Source of the DNA: Tausonia pullulans
Lineage: Eukaryota; Basidiomycota; Tremellomycetes; Cystofilobasidiales; Mrakiaceae
Reading direction: 5' to 3'
Length of the DNA stretch: 64,000 nucleotides
Assembly: GCA_951802195.1 (NCBI GenBank)
Contig: OX637635.1
Coordinates: 496,001-560,000, forward strand
A program made the translations under genes and the position numbers. Below the pieces are notes generated by a model. It was not told where the DNA came from and did not search any database. It worked only from the letters and a program-made list of their open reading frames with translations. Below, in pieces: positions 24,377-35,933 of this stretch. Each line of letters begins with the position of its first letter. The first letter of the stretch is position 1.

Positions 24377-26616
24377 ATGTCGACTCCCACCAATGAGAAG
24401 AGCATCACGACTGTCGAGAATCAGGGACTCCTCCGTATCCCCTTCCGGCGGTCTGTTCTGTTCCAAATCCTCATCGTAGGAGTTATTTCGTTCCTTGCCC
24501 CCGGATTGTGGTCAGTGCAGTCGAGAATCTCCAGGAGAATCTGGTACGCGATGGCGTATTTATTCAGTTCTCCCTCGAACAGGAATGCCACGAACTCCCT
24601 CGGAGCCGGAGGTGCCCTCCTGCCGTATCTGGTCAAGTAAGTGGACATTGAGCGGCCTCGCCTGCTATGCGAGTTTGTGCCTGACAGTACCCTTGTCCTC
24701 ACAGCGGCGCCAACTCCATTGTCTTCGCCTTGATGGGCCTCGGGTGCATTTTCGCCCCTGTGGTCATCAACCTCCTTACCGTCCGAAAGACGCTTGTACT
24801 GGGAACGATCGGCTGGTCTGTCTACTCGGCTGCGCTGTACGTTCAGACCGCGGTGTCGCAGCCGTTTGTTCACGTATCTGACCTTTTCGACGTCCAAATA
24901 AGCTACCAAAACAATCGCTATGGCACCGAGTGGTTTGTACTATTCGCTGCAGCAATCTGTGGTATTAGTGCGGGTTTGTACTGGGCAAGCGAGGGTGCGA
25001 TCGTCCTGTCATATCCCTCGCACCAAACACGTGCTCGCTACCTCGCTATGTGGACATTCTGCAAGAATACGTAAGTTATTATAGATCCTATATCTCTGTG
25101 CATGAGGCCAGCCCAGGCCGGCCTACAAGCGGTACTGGGGTACCAAGTCCCCTAACAGTCACCTACTACTGGCGAGTTGCATGTCCCCTGTAGCTGACCA
25201 ACGGACCTCCTTGTAAAAGTGGCCAGATTGTCGGGGGTAGCATTACCCTCGCCCTCAACGTGAATAATTCCAAGGGGGGCAAGGGTGAGTGGTGGATTCT
25301 GATTGTTCCCCGAACTGCTTTCTGAGGTTCTTCCCCGTGGTCAGTCTCGCACACAACCTACATCGTTTTCATTGCCCTGCAGTGTCTCGGGCTCCCTTTT
25401 GCCTGCCGTATGTCTTGGTTTTCGGCAATCCGATTTGGTAGCAGCATGACTGAAGATTGTTCTCGCCATCCAGTCATTTCAAACCCCGAGAAGGTCGTGC
25501 GCGATGACGGCTCGCAGCCCATCGTCGAGGCTAAGACCACTACACGCGAACAGCTGCGCTTCCTTCGCCAGACTGTCACCACTGCCAAAATCGGTCTCCT
25601 CCTCCCCATCTTCTGGTCCTCCTGGTTCTAGTGGGTCCTTGGCGCCCTGTTCTGGGGCTCAACATTTGAGACTGATCGAGCGTCCCGCTTCTCTCCTGCC
25701 AGCTGGGGCTACGCCTCTACGTTCCTCACACTTTACTTCTCCGTCAGGGCCCGCGCGCTGGCCTCTCTCCTCTCCGCCATCTCAGGTGCACTCAGTGTCG
25801 CTTTACTCGGTCTCTTCCTTGACTCTCAGCGTTTGAGCCTTCGTGTGAGTGGCATTGACACGGAACAGCTGGATGTCCTCTTCTGTTGTCACTGACCGGC
25901 CGACTCGTTCTTCCTGGCTTTAGGCCCGTGTCAAGTGGGGTGGCATCTTTGTCGTCTCGTTCTTCTCGGGCATGCTTGTTTGGGCGATTGTCGTTCAGCA
26001 CCATTACACCCACCACCCGCCTGGCAAGCTCGATTGGACCAGCCCCAACTTCGGTCGCGGATTCGGACTCTACGTCATGATTAACGTCGCTGGCAATTGC
26101 GTTCAGAACTACCTCTGTACGTTCCTTGTCTTCCATGGGCGATGTTGTGCGAAACTGACCAACCTCATCTGAACTCTCTAGACTGGATCATTGGCTCGCT
26201 CGGCGATGGCACCTCGGTGCTTGCTCGTTACGCCGGATTGTTGCGCGGTATCGAGTCTTTCGGCCAGTGCGTCCTCAGTTCCTCTCTTCCTTCTTGCTTT
26301 GATTTTACAAATTCAGTGCATTGACGACCTTATCACTCACACTAGGTGCGCAGCCTTTGGCATCAACTCGAGTAAATTCTCCCCTCTCTACACCGTCGTC
26401 ATCAACATAGTCTTCTGGTGCGCGTCCCTGCCTCCTGCCTTTGTCACACTCAACAAGATTGGCGTCGAGGGAGGCTACTTCCCTTCTGCGGCCAAGCTTG
26501 CTAGTGCCGTCGTGCCTGCGGTGACGGACGAGAGTGACGAGGCTTCTCGGAGCTCAGACGTCGACGACGTCGAGAAGCCGGTTAGAGAGGCCGAGGTTTC
26601 CCAGGCCCGCGTTTAG
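24377..26616 (+). CDS. UNC93-like major facilitator membrane protein
   Basis: Polytopic membrane protein of the UNC-93/DUF895 branch of the MFS. The start MSTPTNEKSITTVENQG precedes the first helix (SVLFQILIVGVISFLAPGLW). The next exon gives NATNSLGAGGALLPYLVNGA, followed by helices at about 24716-24775 and 24785-24850 and the conserved AAICGISAGLYWASEGAIVLSY (about 24945-25015). Later helices include IGLLLPIFWSSWF, ALLGLFLDSQRLSL, WGGIFVVSFFSGMLVWAIVV and SPLYTVVINIVFWCASLPP. The hydrophilic C-tail is acidic (DESDEASRSSDVDDVEKP). Around ten introns are present. Fungal members are mostly uncharacterised; a transport or ion-channel-regulator role is inferred from the family only. ATG 24377 is the only ATG before the first helix. 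Confidence 0.88.
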
Positions 26617-27081
26617 ATTTCTCCCTTGGGTTTTTCTCTCTATCTTTTTTCTCTATCTGTCATGATCTCTCATAGAGTTGTTCTTTAGAATTTCCTCTCA
26701 TTATCCTTCTTCCCTATCTGTCAAGATCTCTCATCAGGTTGTACGAACAGGCACGACCTCTCTCCTGGCCATCCTTCAACCGGCGCCAGGCCACTACCTA
26801 TCTCATGTTAATAATAATGACATGATCGCAACGTCCATCGAAGCCTCATGCACTCTGAACCGTGGAACCGAACGTCAGCAGAGGATCCAAGGGACAAGTT
26901 CAGTTACTTAGCGTCGTCGTCGCTTGCGGTCAAGGCAGTCCCTGGTCCAATCACCCGATTACATCGCTCGCTCGCTTCTATATTGTTCGAGTAGGGCCAT
27001 CAACTAGAACGTCTCTTCCTCGATCGACATGATATGCGGGAAACAACTAATACAAAAACGGACAACTCAAGACACAAACCC
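26617..27081. other. Intergenic, convergent 3' flanks
   Basis: Pyrimidine-rich 3' flank of the transporter and the 3' flank of the kinase. An imperfect direct repeat (ctctatctttt / ccctatctgtcaagatctctcat) occurs at about 26638-26735. No gene was seen. Confidence 0.45.
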
Positions 27082-30000
27082 TCATACCACTTCATCACCT
27101 ACTACCCCTGCCGTAGTCGTCGCCCCTGCCGCCGTCTCCGCCTCCTGCTCAAATCGCACCCCCGACGACGACGATGCTGGAACACCAGCCGTCGCCACGG
27201 AATCCAGAAGACCCGTTAATCCACCCTCGACAACCTCAAGCCACTTGGCTAGCTCGTCGACTGTCCGTGTTAGCTCGGCGTGAACCGCGTGCGACGTCTC
27301 GAGGCGGGAGTAGTCGAGTGGGTAGAGGTTGGGGAAGGAGAGCGGTTGATTCTGGTTGAGGAGATACTGAGGAATTGGCGGAGGTGGCGGGAGAGGTGAC
27401 GTTGGTCGGGTGGCACCTGCTGACGATGAGGAAGATGCCGAGAAAGATGTCCGGCGCATTGAGGCGGTGGCCGGGCTCGAGGAGGAGATAGGGACTGGGA
27501 GAGGAGGCGCGATAAAGGAAGAGGGAGGTTCGAGCGATGGAGTCGACATGGACGCTCCTGGAAGGAGCGAGTACGGGCCGTTCCCGAGAGGACTGGACGC
27601 GCTTGGCCCGTTCATGCCTCCGAAGCGGGAGGCCGAAGCGTGCGCGACGGAGGGTGAGGGAGGAAGGAGATCCTGGCCAAACTCGGACGGCTGGACGGGA
27701 AGGAGCTTGAGGACGTCCTTGAGCGCCGGCTGGGAAGGGACCGGCGGAACATTCGGGTTGGCGGATGGATGTAGGTTATTGTTAGGGGAGATCGGGGTCG
27801 TCGGCATGATAGGAAGCGGGCTTAGTCCCCCAGACATCGAATGAAGATAGTGGTACGGGTGGTGCGGGTCATCGCCGCCGATCCGCGAGTTGGAGCGTGC
27901 TCTTCCGGCGATGCCTGGTCGAGGAGGAGCTAGCGGTTGCTGCTGAACCGTCGAGCGCAGAGGAAGCGGTGGGTGCGGGGAGCCAGCGACAGTCTCCATG
28001 ACCGCAAGCGAGGCCTGCCGCCCGACCGAAGGTCTTCGAGCCGAGGGACCGCTTCCGGTGCCCAAAACGTGACCACCGCTGTGCACGGCCCTGGAGGGGG
28101 AGTGGTGCTCGGCCAGCTGCTCATCGAGAAACGACCCGGTCGAGGACGTCGAGGGTTGCAAACCTGAGGGCCGGCGTGAGGAAGCCGTCCCTGCGCCGCC
28201 GTGGGTCGACGCCGAGTCGAGCGAGGCAGACGGCTGGTGGTACTGCGAGCGGACATCTGGCGAAGGCGGTCCGCCAAAGGTTGCCTGGAAAGGCGTCGTC
28301 TCGTCCGCCTGGGCATGAGAGGCACTGCGGCCTCGCCCCGGAGACGATCCCTCTGGAAGCAGGACCCCTGGCCCGCCACTTGAGAGTGGATGCTGTGTCA
28401 ATCCAATCGGGCTGTCCGTTCGTGCGCCCTCCAGCCGGTTGTTTGCAAATGGCTGGGGCGGGGGAATGGCGATGTTGGCAAGGCCTTTCGAGTTGCGGAC
28501 GTCTCGGTACGACCCAGACGGGGAGGAAGGTCTGCTGTCCAACCCATTCGCAAAGGGCAACGTCGGGGGTGGGAGCGGCGTCTTGCCGCTGCCAAATCCT
28601 CCCGAGGTCGAGAGACTGAGGATAGACGGTTTAGGTGACTCTGGATGAGGGTCGATCCGATTGCTGAAAGCAAATGCGTCGCTGTCGCTCCTCATTCGAC
28701 CAGCGCCCGGCCGCCTCGGTGGAGGCTGTTGCTCTTCAGGAAGCTGCTGTGCTGATAGAGTCTGTTGTTGCTGCTGCTCGACGAGCCGCGGCGGCGGAGC
28801 GCGGACGGTGTTGGTTCGCGAGTCCTCGCCCGAGTCGCCACTGCTGGCAATACTGGAAGCGTACGACGCTGGGAGGAGAAACCCTCCTGGGGCAGGAGAC
28901 GCCCCGCGGCCATTGGGTCCTGCGCCGAAGGGGTCAATGGCCGCTGGGGCGCTGTCGTCCTCGAAAAGACTGCGGAGAGATTTGGGTGCCGCACGCTGAG
29001 GTTGGGCGAGTGGGACGGTAGAGGGTTTTGGAGAGGAGGGGGAGGAAGACGAGGGCGAACCCAATTCGAAGGGCTGGCCGTCTGAGGCGCGGAAGGTCTG
29101 AAAAGGCAGGTTCAGCAAGGAACGGCAAATCAAGGATAGAAAAAGCCTGACATTGAACTGCCAGTCGTCGTCGCTATCTCCATCCAGGCCGAACTCGTCT
29201 GGTCCTCCGTAGACGCTGACGGCCATGCTCGTTCGCTTGTTGCCGCGCTCCTTCCATGCATCCATTCGGCGGAGCAGCTCGCTTAACGGGGCAAGAGGAA
29301 GCTTGGCGCCCGACTTGATCCATTTCGTCTTCATGAGGTCATCTGCTGACATGCGCTGGACGGCGAAAGGAGATGGTCAGCTGTTGAGCTACAAGTGTTG
29401 ATGGAAAGGAACGATCGTACCTCGTCTGGCCGCTCATTCAGTGCCCCCGCGAGAAAGTCCCGCATTTCCTTGGACCACGGCTCATTGGTTGGCAGTGTTG
29501 GCGGCTTCATCTTCGGGATCATCATGATGGCCCGCATCGGGTCCTCTCGAGCATGCGGCGGCTCGCCATCCCGGTCGGCGATCTCAAGGACGGTGATGCC
29601 GAGACCCCAAATGTCAGCCTTGGTGTCGTAAGGTTGGCCGAGCATGACTTCGGGCGCCATCCAGAATGGCGTGCCGACAAATGTTGTTCGCTTCGAGGTC
29701 GCTGATGAGGAGAGGAAGAGCGGGGCCGAGACTCCGAAGTCGCAGAGCGTGATCCGCGGGGCGTCCGTGAGAAGGATGTTGGCGGCTGATGATAGCTCTT
29801 GGGTCAGCGATGACTTTGAAATGAAGAAGCAAGTGGGAAGGAGCGCACCCTTGATGTCCCGATGAATGATGCCGACACGGTTGAGGTACGAGAGTGCGAC
29901 AAGCACCTCGCGCACAATGAGGAGGATGAAGCGTTCTTCGATCGGGCCAGCCTTTCTCTGTGGAAGGGAAGCAGGAAACGATGACCGTTAGCACCGAGCG

Positions 30001-30712
30001 GGAAGAAGTGCAGGAACCCGACGACGCGTCACGCTCGATGGCCTCTGCCTAGTTGTGCGCACGCACACGCGCAGCTATCATTCGTAGGTTTGGGTCGAAG
30101 ATGGACTGAAAACTCCCCCAGGACGGGCGAGAAGCCTAAGTCGTCGTCCTATCTCCATCGGGCTGATGCTCGTTTATGCACTCCGACGGCTTCGACCGAC
30201 CACGACCTCATGCTTTGCCCTTTCCTCCACTTCCCTCCGACGGATACTGAGGACACCCAAGAATAAGCAGCCACTCACCAGCGTCCTGACGCTTCCTCCA
30301 CCGGCGTAGTCCATGACAATCCAGACCTTGGGCCCCTCCATCCAGCATCCGAAGTATCGCGTAACGTTGCTCTTTTCGGCGTCGCCGTTCCGGGTCATGC
30401 TCTGAAGCATCCCGACCTCACGTTGGATTTCAGCAGTGTCGTCCCCTTCGGTGTCGAGGTCGATGATTTTGAGGGCGACGATGAACGATGTCGGGACGTG
30501 CGCGGCCTTGTAGACCGAGCCGTACGCGCCCTGGCCGACTTTCTCGATGCGCTGAGGGGTAAACCCACATTCTCTGGTCAGATTCTGAGCTTGCTCTTCA
30601 TGGAAACTAGGTGCAGATCAAAACAAACCTTGAAGATCCGGCTCGGCGGCGTTTCGCGCGGGAGCTGGGCGAGCTGGGAGAGAAACGACGCCTCCTTCGT
30701 CGGGGCCGGCAT
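27082..30712 (-). CDS. STE20-family (GCK group, KIC1/Nak1-like) protein kinase
   Basis: Serine/threonine kinase of the polarity/morphogenesis (MOR/RAM-type) branch. ATG 30712 opens MPAPTKEASFLSQLAQLP. The kinase domain starts at RIEKVGQGAYGSVYKAAHVP (about 30490-30550), with EIQREVGMLQSM, ISP-like hinge WIVMDYAGGGSVRTL, catalytic loop IIHRDIKAANILLTD (interrupted by an intron near 29786-29848), DFGVSAPLF and GTPFWMAPEVM (about 29645-29690). It ends near MSADDLMKTKWIKSG at 29300. The C-terminal portion of about 680 residues is Ser/Pro/Gln-rich and disordered, with a LVEQQQQQTLSAQQ run, and a conserved tail that includes QPLSFPNLYPLDYSRLETSH and ELAKWLEVVEGGLTGLLDSV (about 27185-27345). The long tail fits KIC1/Nak1 better than SPS1-type kinases. 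Orthology is inferred. Confidence 0.85.
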
Positions 30713-32111
30713 GGTCTCGCGCGGCAAAGGGAGAAGTGTCCAGTCGAGGATAGGGGAGGTAGAAGAAGATGCAGAAGGGGGAGGGCCGAGAAAGTGTCTG
30801 GATGCGCCTGGTGAAGTTAGTGGCTAAGAGAGGGCTGGTTCCTAGGTCTCGGAGACAAGGCAGGAAGGAAGGTGCGCGCGCACGCGCCTGCTTTCCTCTC
30901 AAGCAAGCCTCGCTCAGGTGAGAGGTCGAATTCACTTTCAAGAGGTGCGAGCGAGCTAAATGAAAGCGCTCAACTTTGCGGGGACGGTGAAGTGGTCAGA
31001 GCAAGTTCTTGCGCGAGCGGTCATTCCTTACGCTGCAAACATCAGCAGAACCCTGTCGCGCGCAGCTTCTGCGGACTAGGAGAATTCTTCTTTCTGAATT
31101 TCACCGCCGCTCTGAAGCTGGGAATAAGAGATGAGGACATCCAGCTGGCTTCGCCCTCAAGTCGCATCAACTGCTGTGTTCGCGCGCGTCTCTCACGGCT
31201 GGAAGCGGACGTGCGCCTTGTTCATCGAGGACGGCCTCCTATTGGATCACTCGGTATCTCTCCGCAGATGATGTTGCTTTCTCATCTCGCCTATCAACTC
31301 AACTACGGCCATATGGGGGTTGCTAAAGCGTATAACGATTGGGCAACTTGGTTGTACGTTGCAATCAGCGAAGTCGACAGTGCTGCGCCGTTCTACACCC
31401 CGCCTGCGAGCCCATTTCATTTGAAGAGCTAACTGCTGGATTACAGCTAGCAGATGCCGCTCACCGTCAGAGCTATCATTGGGCGCTCGGTTCACAGGCT
31501 GGCCCTCCCCGGTCAACGTGCCGTCTGATGTCAGCTGTCTCATGGAGCCCCTATCAGCTGCCCCGAAGGGCAGCCTAGGATGGGCAGTCCCAACGTCTTA
31601 TATCGCAGACGGCGCGGTTCCTACCACGACTGGTAAGCAAGAACGAAACGGCCGAGGTCCATACGAAAATGTTTTTTTCTTTTCCAAGGGACGAAGTACA
31701 GCTGCGGGCGCGCGCCTTTGAATGTCTCAAGCCGTCAAGCCTGTTCTGCTCATGCTCGTATCAGATGTGTACGCTGTCTGGCGGCTGAAGCACACGCTGG
31801 AAAGCTGGTCGCCTGGCCACCGTTCCTTGTTGATATTGCGTGTTCTTTCAATCTGGTTGTCTATCTGGTTCGAGTGATCATCACAAGCTCGCCCCATCGC
31901 CAAGAAACTGCATCTCCGCGTGGATCGGAAGGAACACAAGGCGGGCAAACTGATTGGCTGCTGGCGAGTCAGCGAGAGAGGTCGGGGCGTCCAGAAGGTC
32001 GGCGAATTCCACTGCAGGAGAAGGAAGCCACTGGCTCGTCCCAACCACCATCCCCAATCCCACCCTTTTCTCTACGCCTGTTTCACTCGCTTCAATCTAA
32101 GCCACCAGCAC
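30713..32111. promoter_or_regulatory. Divergent promoter region, kinase and DRE2
   Basis: About 1.4 kb between divergent starts. Open frames cover parts of it but show no domain, ATG context or splice pattern I would accept. The segment is less GC-rich than neighbouring coding DNA. A T9 run occurs at 31671-31679. Confidence 0.4.
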
Positions 32112-33472
32112 ATGTCCCCCATCGCCCTCACTGCCCCGGTGACGACGCTTGTCGTCGGCTCCCTCGACCGCGGCGACGAGTACCAGGCGAAAATCGGGGC
32201 ATGCGAGGCCTCCGGCGAGACAGTCGAGAAATATCTTGTGGACCGCATCGTCGACGGAGGTCAGTGGGGGTCTCTCTCTCTCTTCTCTCTACGGTCTCTT
32301 GCGGGGGCTGCTGGCGGTGGGACGAGGGAGCAGCAAGCAGGTCGCCCGACCTGCTGACCAAGGGCTGTCCCTCCTTCCCTCGGCGGCTACGGCCGACCCC
32401 TTTCTTGCCCCGCTTGTATGGCGTCTTGCTGACTCGCCCACTTTCGTCCTCGCCTGTCTCGCGTTTGCTTCCTCTCCTACGCGTGCATAAGCCGTCGTTC
32501 TCCCCGCCACGACGTTCAAGACGATCCATGTTGTCCTCCCGCCCGCCTCGCTCGCATCCTTCCCGCAGACGCTTCTCTCCCAACTCACTACCTCGCTCGT
32601 CGCCTCCCCAACCTCCACTCTCACGTTCGACACCTCCTCCCCTCTCCCCGCCTCCCTTACCGCCTCCCTCACCTCCCTCTCTCTCGCTCCCTCCGCTTCC
32701 TCGCCCACTACTTTCTCCCCGGCAAGCTCCTCCTCCAGTGCCCAGCCGCTCGCCGGCGGCGCCCGCCTCCTCAAGCGCAAGTCGTCCTCCCAGGCCAAGG
32801 CGTCCATATGGGCGCTCGCCGCCTCAACGCCCGTCTCGGAGAGCATCGATCCGATGAGCCTCCTTACCGAGTCGGACTTGGCCGCGCCGGTGTGTGAGCT
32901 TCCGACGGGTGACAAGGGCGTCAAGCGCAAGGTGCGTTGTGTGTTCTCCTTGATGTCGCCACCGGGAAAGAGCTAATGCTGTCTTGGCCTGGTACAGAGG
33001 GCATGCAAGGGCTGCACCTGTGGTCTCGCCGAGCTTGAAGCCGAGGAGAAGTCTGCGGGCTGGGCGCCCGTCGCGTTCGACATGGGCGACGACGTGCCGG
33101 ATTCTCTTCTGGCGCCTGGCGCGTTTGGCGTTGAGAGCACCATTCTCCCGTTCGTCTCGCTCTTGCTTTATCTTCTCTTGATGACCACCCAGCTGAATCG
33201 ACGCGATGCCTTTGCTTTTATACAGAGAGGCCGAGCGCGCCCGTCTCAAGGCTGCTGCGGCCGCCGCCCCCAAGGCGACCTCATCATGCGGCAATTGTTA
33301 CCTCGGCGACGCCTTCCGATGCGGTGGATGCCCATACAAGGGTGAGTCCCTTATCATCTAAATCTCTCTGCTGAGGTATGGCTCATTAATGTTGTGTTCG
33401 CTTGCAGGTCTTCCCGCTTTCGAGCCAGGCCAAAAGGTTGAGCTGGGGTCGTTCGGCGATGACGACTTCTAG
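32112..33472 (+). CDS. DRE2: Cytosolic Fe-S assembly protein DRE2 (anamorsin/CIAPIN1)
   Basis: Electron-transfer component of cytosolic iron-sulfur assembly, acting with TAH18. An N-terminal methyltransferase-like domain ([20 protein letters not shown]; exon 2 resumes at [19 protein letters not shown]) is followed by a Ser-rich linker. The C-terminal CIAPIN1 domain is complete. The [2Fe-2S] motif reads C-x14-C-x2-C-x-C ([13 protein letters not shown], then [12 protein letters not shown], split by an intron at 32933-32998). The twin C-x2-C [4Fe-4S] motif is [20 protein letters not shown] (about 33282-33345), followed by [20 protein letters not shown]. The first intron is unusually long (about 32255-32510) for this locus. 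Stop at 33470-33472. Confidence 0.93.
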
Positions 33473-34299
33473 ACACCGGGAACTCTCACTTTTTAAAGAC
33501 GCAGAGAGCGAAGAAAGCTCGGGCGTCGAACTGTCTTTTTGGTTTTTTTTTAGAGCTTAGGGAAGGTACTCGGCGAGAGGGAGGAGAAAGAGGGGGAGGG
33601 GAGGTGGTGGCTTAGTCTTCGTTGTAAGCTGTTGCCTCCTTCTCGTAATGAGAACGGGCAAAAGAGTAGCCTTCCCTGCCATGTTTATGACTGGCGAGCG
33701 GGAGTGTACGATACGATATTGTAATGATTATGGCTCTGATGTAGCGTTCCGGGTGCTTGGTTGCCAGTGAGCAGACGTGTCGTCTCCCTAAGTCTCTTCT
33801 ATCTCCTTTTCGCCCAAGGCTGCACAGATGGGATCGACCTTCTGCCCGCGCGACAGACGAAATGAGTTGAGATCCAGGCTAGCGTTTCTGTCAACATGCT
33901 TGAGGTATCTTCACTTAGACGCTCTCAGTCCCAGCATTGGTGCCTTGAAGATTGACCTCATCTGCCTTGGAAGGCCGAATTCGCTGAGTTAGACGTTTTC
34001 AGCAGGCCGAGACGACAGCGAGCCACATTTACGCACAGGAAGAAAATTACCATTGAGCTACTCAGTAGCGTTGCAAGTGACATCATTCTACTCCAGAGCA
34101 TCAGTGGGAGCAGGTCATGTCATTGAAGGAAGGGCTCCTCAAGTGATCTTGAAGCGTCGACTGCAGGCTATGCCCATGGCTTTTGAAGAAAAGGAAGGGG
34201 TGCGATGTTATAGTTGTCGGCTAGGCGGCGGAGACTGCGTGGGGGTGGCACCTATGTCGTACTTTTACTTCGGCGTATGCATGGTCTCACTGGTCAAGT
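33473..34299. other. Intergenic, 3' flank of DRE2
   Basis: Terminator and 3' flank of DRE2, with a T10 run at 33543-33552 and a purine-rich stretch at 33565-33605. No gene was recognised up to the SWIM-like segment on the other strand. Confidence 0.4.
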
Positions 34300-34690
34300 A
34301 CCTCGACAAGACGCCAGGACCTTGAGCATAGCAAAGATGATGGGCTGCGAATCGCAAGAGGACAGTATCAGTCTCGCACATCACGTCTCGCGTATGCGCC
34401 TCGACGAAACGCACCTTGCACGTTCCTTTCTTCAAGGAGTCTGGGCAGTCGCACGAAAGCGGCTTCCCGACGACGACGGTGTAGACGTTCCCCATGCTCT
34501 GGATGGCACATAACGGCGGATGTGGCATGAGCTGGAGATAGACAAGGGGCTGACACGCACGTGGACACTTCGACGGTATCGCCGGGATGACGAGAGACAC
34601 ACCCCCTGGCCTTTACTTTCTTCTCTCCCTTGGCCTGGTCGATATCAGATTGTTCCATGACTCGTCCGCATCCTGAGGGCAAGGGAAAGA
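34300..34690 (-). CDS. SWIM zinc-finger gene, short or decayed
   Basis: On the minus strand, GNVYTVVVGKPLSCDCPD (about 34435-34490) continues SLKKGTCK, then a canonical 70-nt intron (34345-34414, gtgcgt...cgcag). The next exon reads PIIFAMLKVLASCRG. This matches the basidiomycete SWIM pattern in which GNVYTV..., CxCPD... and CKHIIFxMLKVL form a C-x-C-xn-C-x-H zinc site. In the spliced reading the final zinc ligand His is Pro. The frame then stops soon after. A plausible earlier segment is MEQSDIDQAKGEKKVKAR (about 34605-34660), but the joining exons are unclear. It could be a diverged small gene or a decayed copy. SWIM recognition is solid; the gene model is not. Confidence 0.42.
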
Positions 34691-35006
34691 GAGCATCCTT
34701 CTGGTGGAGGCGCCGCCGGCCTGGTCCTCGATCAAGTCGCCGACATCGGCCACAGCGTACGTCGGACGCCTGCTCGTGCGGCTGGTTGATGCCCTCAGGG
34801 ACGCATCTGTTTACTCGGCAGGATAGAGAGGTGATGATGGTGGTGGTTGACCAACAAGCCACCCCGCCCCTCTCGCTTGTGTCCTCGCCGCCCAGACCCC
34901 TCATCTGCCGGCTGAGGCCGAACTGACCGGCTCTCTCTTCCCGACGACAACCCATCACCCATCGCCTTTTGCTCCTCACTATCAACGAAGACAACAACGA
35001 TTACTC

Positions 35007-35933
35007 ATGAGGCCTTCGTCTAAACCTCCCTCTTGGCTCGCCATCGTTCAAGACCTCGCCGCCAAGTATCCGAGCGAGAACAGTCCGTCCCAAGCTCTCC
35101 TCGCCTGTCCCTTTCTTCCTTTTGATCCTGACGTCAAAGCACCTACCTGCCTGTCTTTCTCCTCCAGCTCAAGCGCTCTCTTCGCTCTCCTCCCCTACCT
35201 CCCCCTCGAACCGCTACATCGTCCACCGCGAGCTTCTCCTCGCCTCCCCTACCTCCGTCTCCCCGCTCTTCATCTCCACGACCGACATCCGCTCGCCCAA
35301 GGTCGCCCAGATCCGTACCGAGCCGATCGTCTCCGTCGCGCGATGGTATCCGACGTCCAACTCGCAGATCCGGATCGTCGGGGAGGCAAGGATTGTCTCT
35401 GCTAAAGAAGCGGGGGCGGATGCGGTGTTTTGGGAGGAAAAGAGGCTGGAGCACTGGAAGAAGATGTCTGGGCACATGAAGGCGAGCTTTGCGAGGCCCG
35501 TTGCGCCGGGGACGAAGTTGGGGAGCTATGAGGAGATGAACGACTGGCCGCAGAGGCTGCCGGAGATGGAGGTGAGTGGAGTCGAAGGTTGCGGATACGG
35601 GTGTCATGGGGGGCTGCTGATCGTGCGCGTTCATCGACAATCACGACGGGTCATCGTCCTCGGTCGGCCAACTACAGGATGCAAAGGACGACGAGACTCG
35701 AAAGCAGCTCGAGTTTGCGCTCAGCAACTTTGCGCTGGTAAGTGTGCATGAGGGCTTGAAGAGATTTGGTTCCTCTGCCTGAGATCGCTGGCTAACCCCA
35801 CGTGACTCTCCTGTAGATCGTGATCGACCCGAAGCAGGTGGATCTCTCCGAGCTCTCGGTGATGCCAAACCGGCAAACGAATTGGACGCTGAGGGACGAC
35901 GGGGAGTGGGAGGAGGCGATCCTCTGTCCGTAG
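35007..35933 (+). CDS. FMN-binding split-barrel protein (pyridoxamine-phosphate-oxidase-like)
   Basis: Member of the PNPOx-like Alr4036/Pyridox_oxase_2 type family; enzymatic activity is unknown. Exon 1 is MRPSSKPPSWLAIVQDLAAK then YPSEN. An intron (35060-35165, ending cctccag) follows, then SPSNRYIVHRELLLASPTSV, the diagnostic strand LFISTTDIRSPKVAQI (about 35260-35310), and ARWYPTSNSQIRIVGEARIV (about 35335-35395). The last part reads MEDAKDDETRKQLEFALSNF, then the C-terminal block MPNRQTNWTLRDDGEWEEAI, where such proteins place dimer and cofactor contacts. Introns at about 35571-35677 and 35738-35817 have gtgagt/gtaagt donors. The length, about 225 residues, fits the family. It is probably cytosolic; no targeting peptide is apparent. 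Confidence 0.85.

Noticed and set aside
31718-32857. 379-codon plus-strand open frame overlapping DRE2
   Set aside because: Arg/Ser/Pro-rich shadow in a different frame from the DRE2 exons, which carry the diagnostic cysteine motifs.
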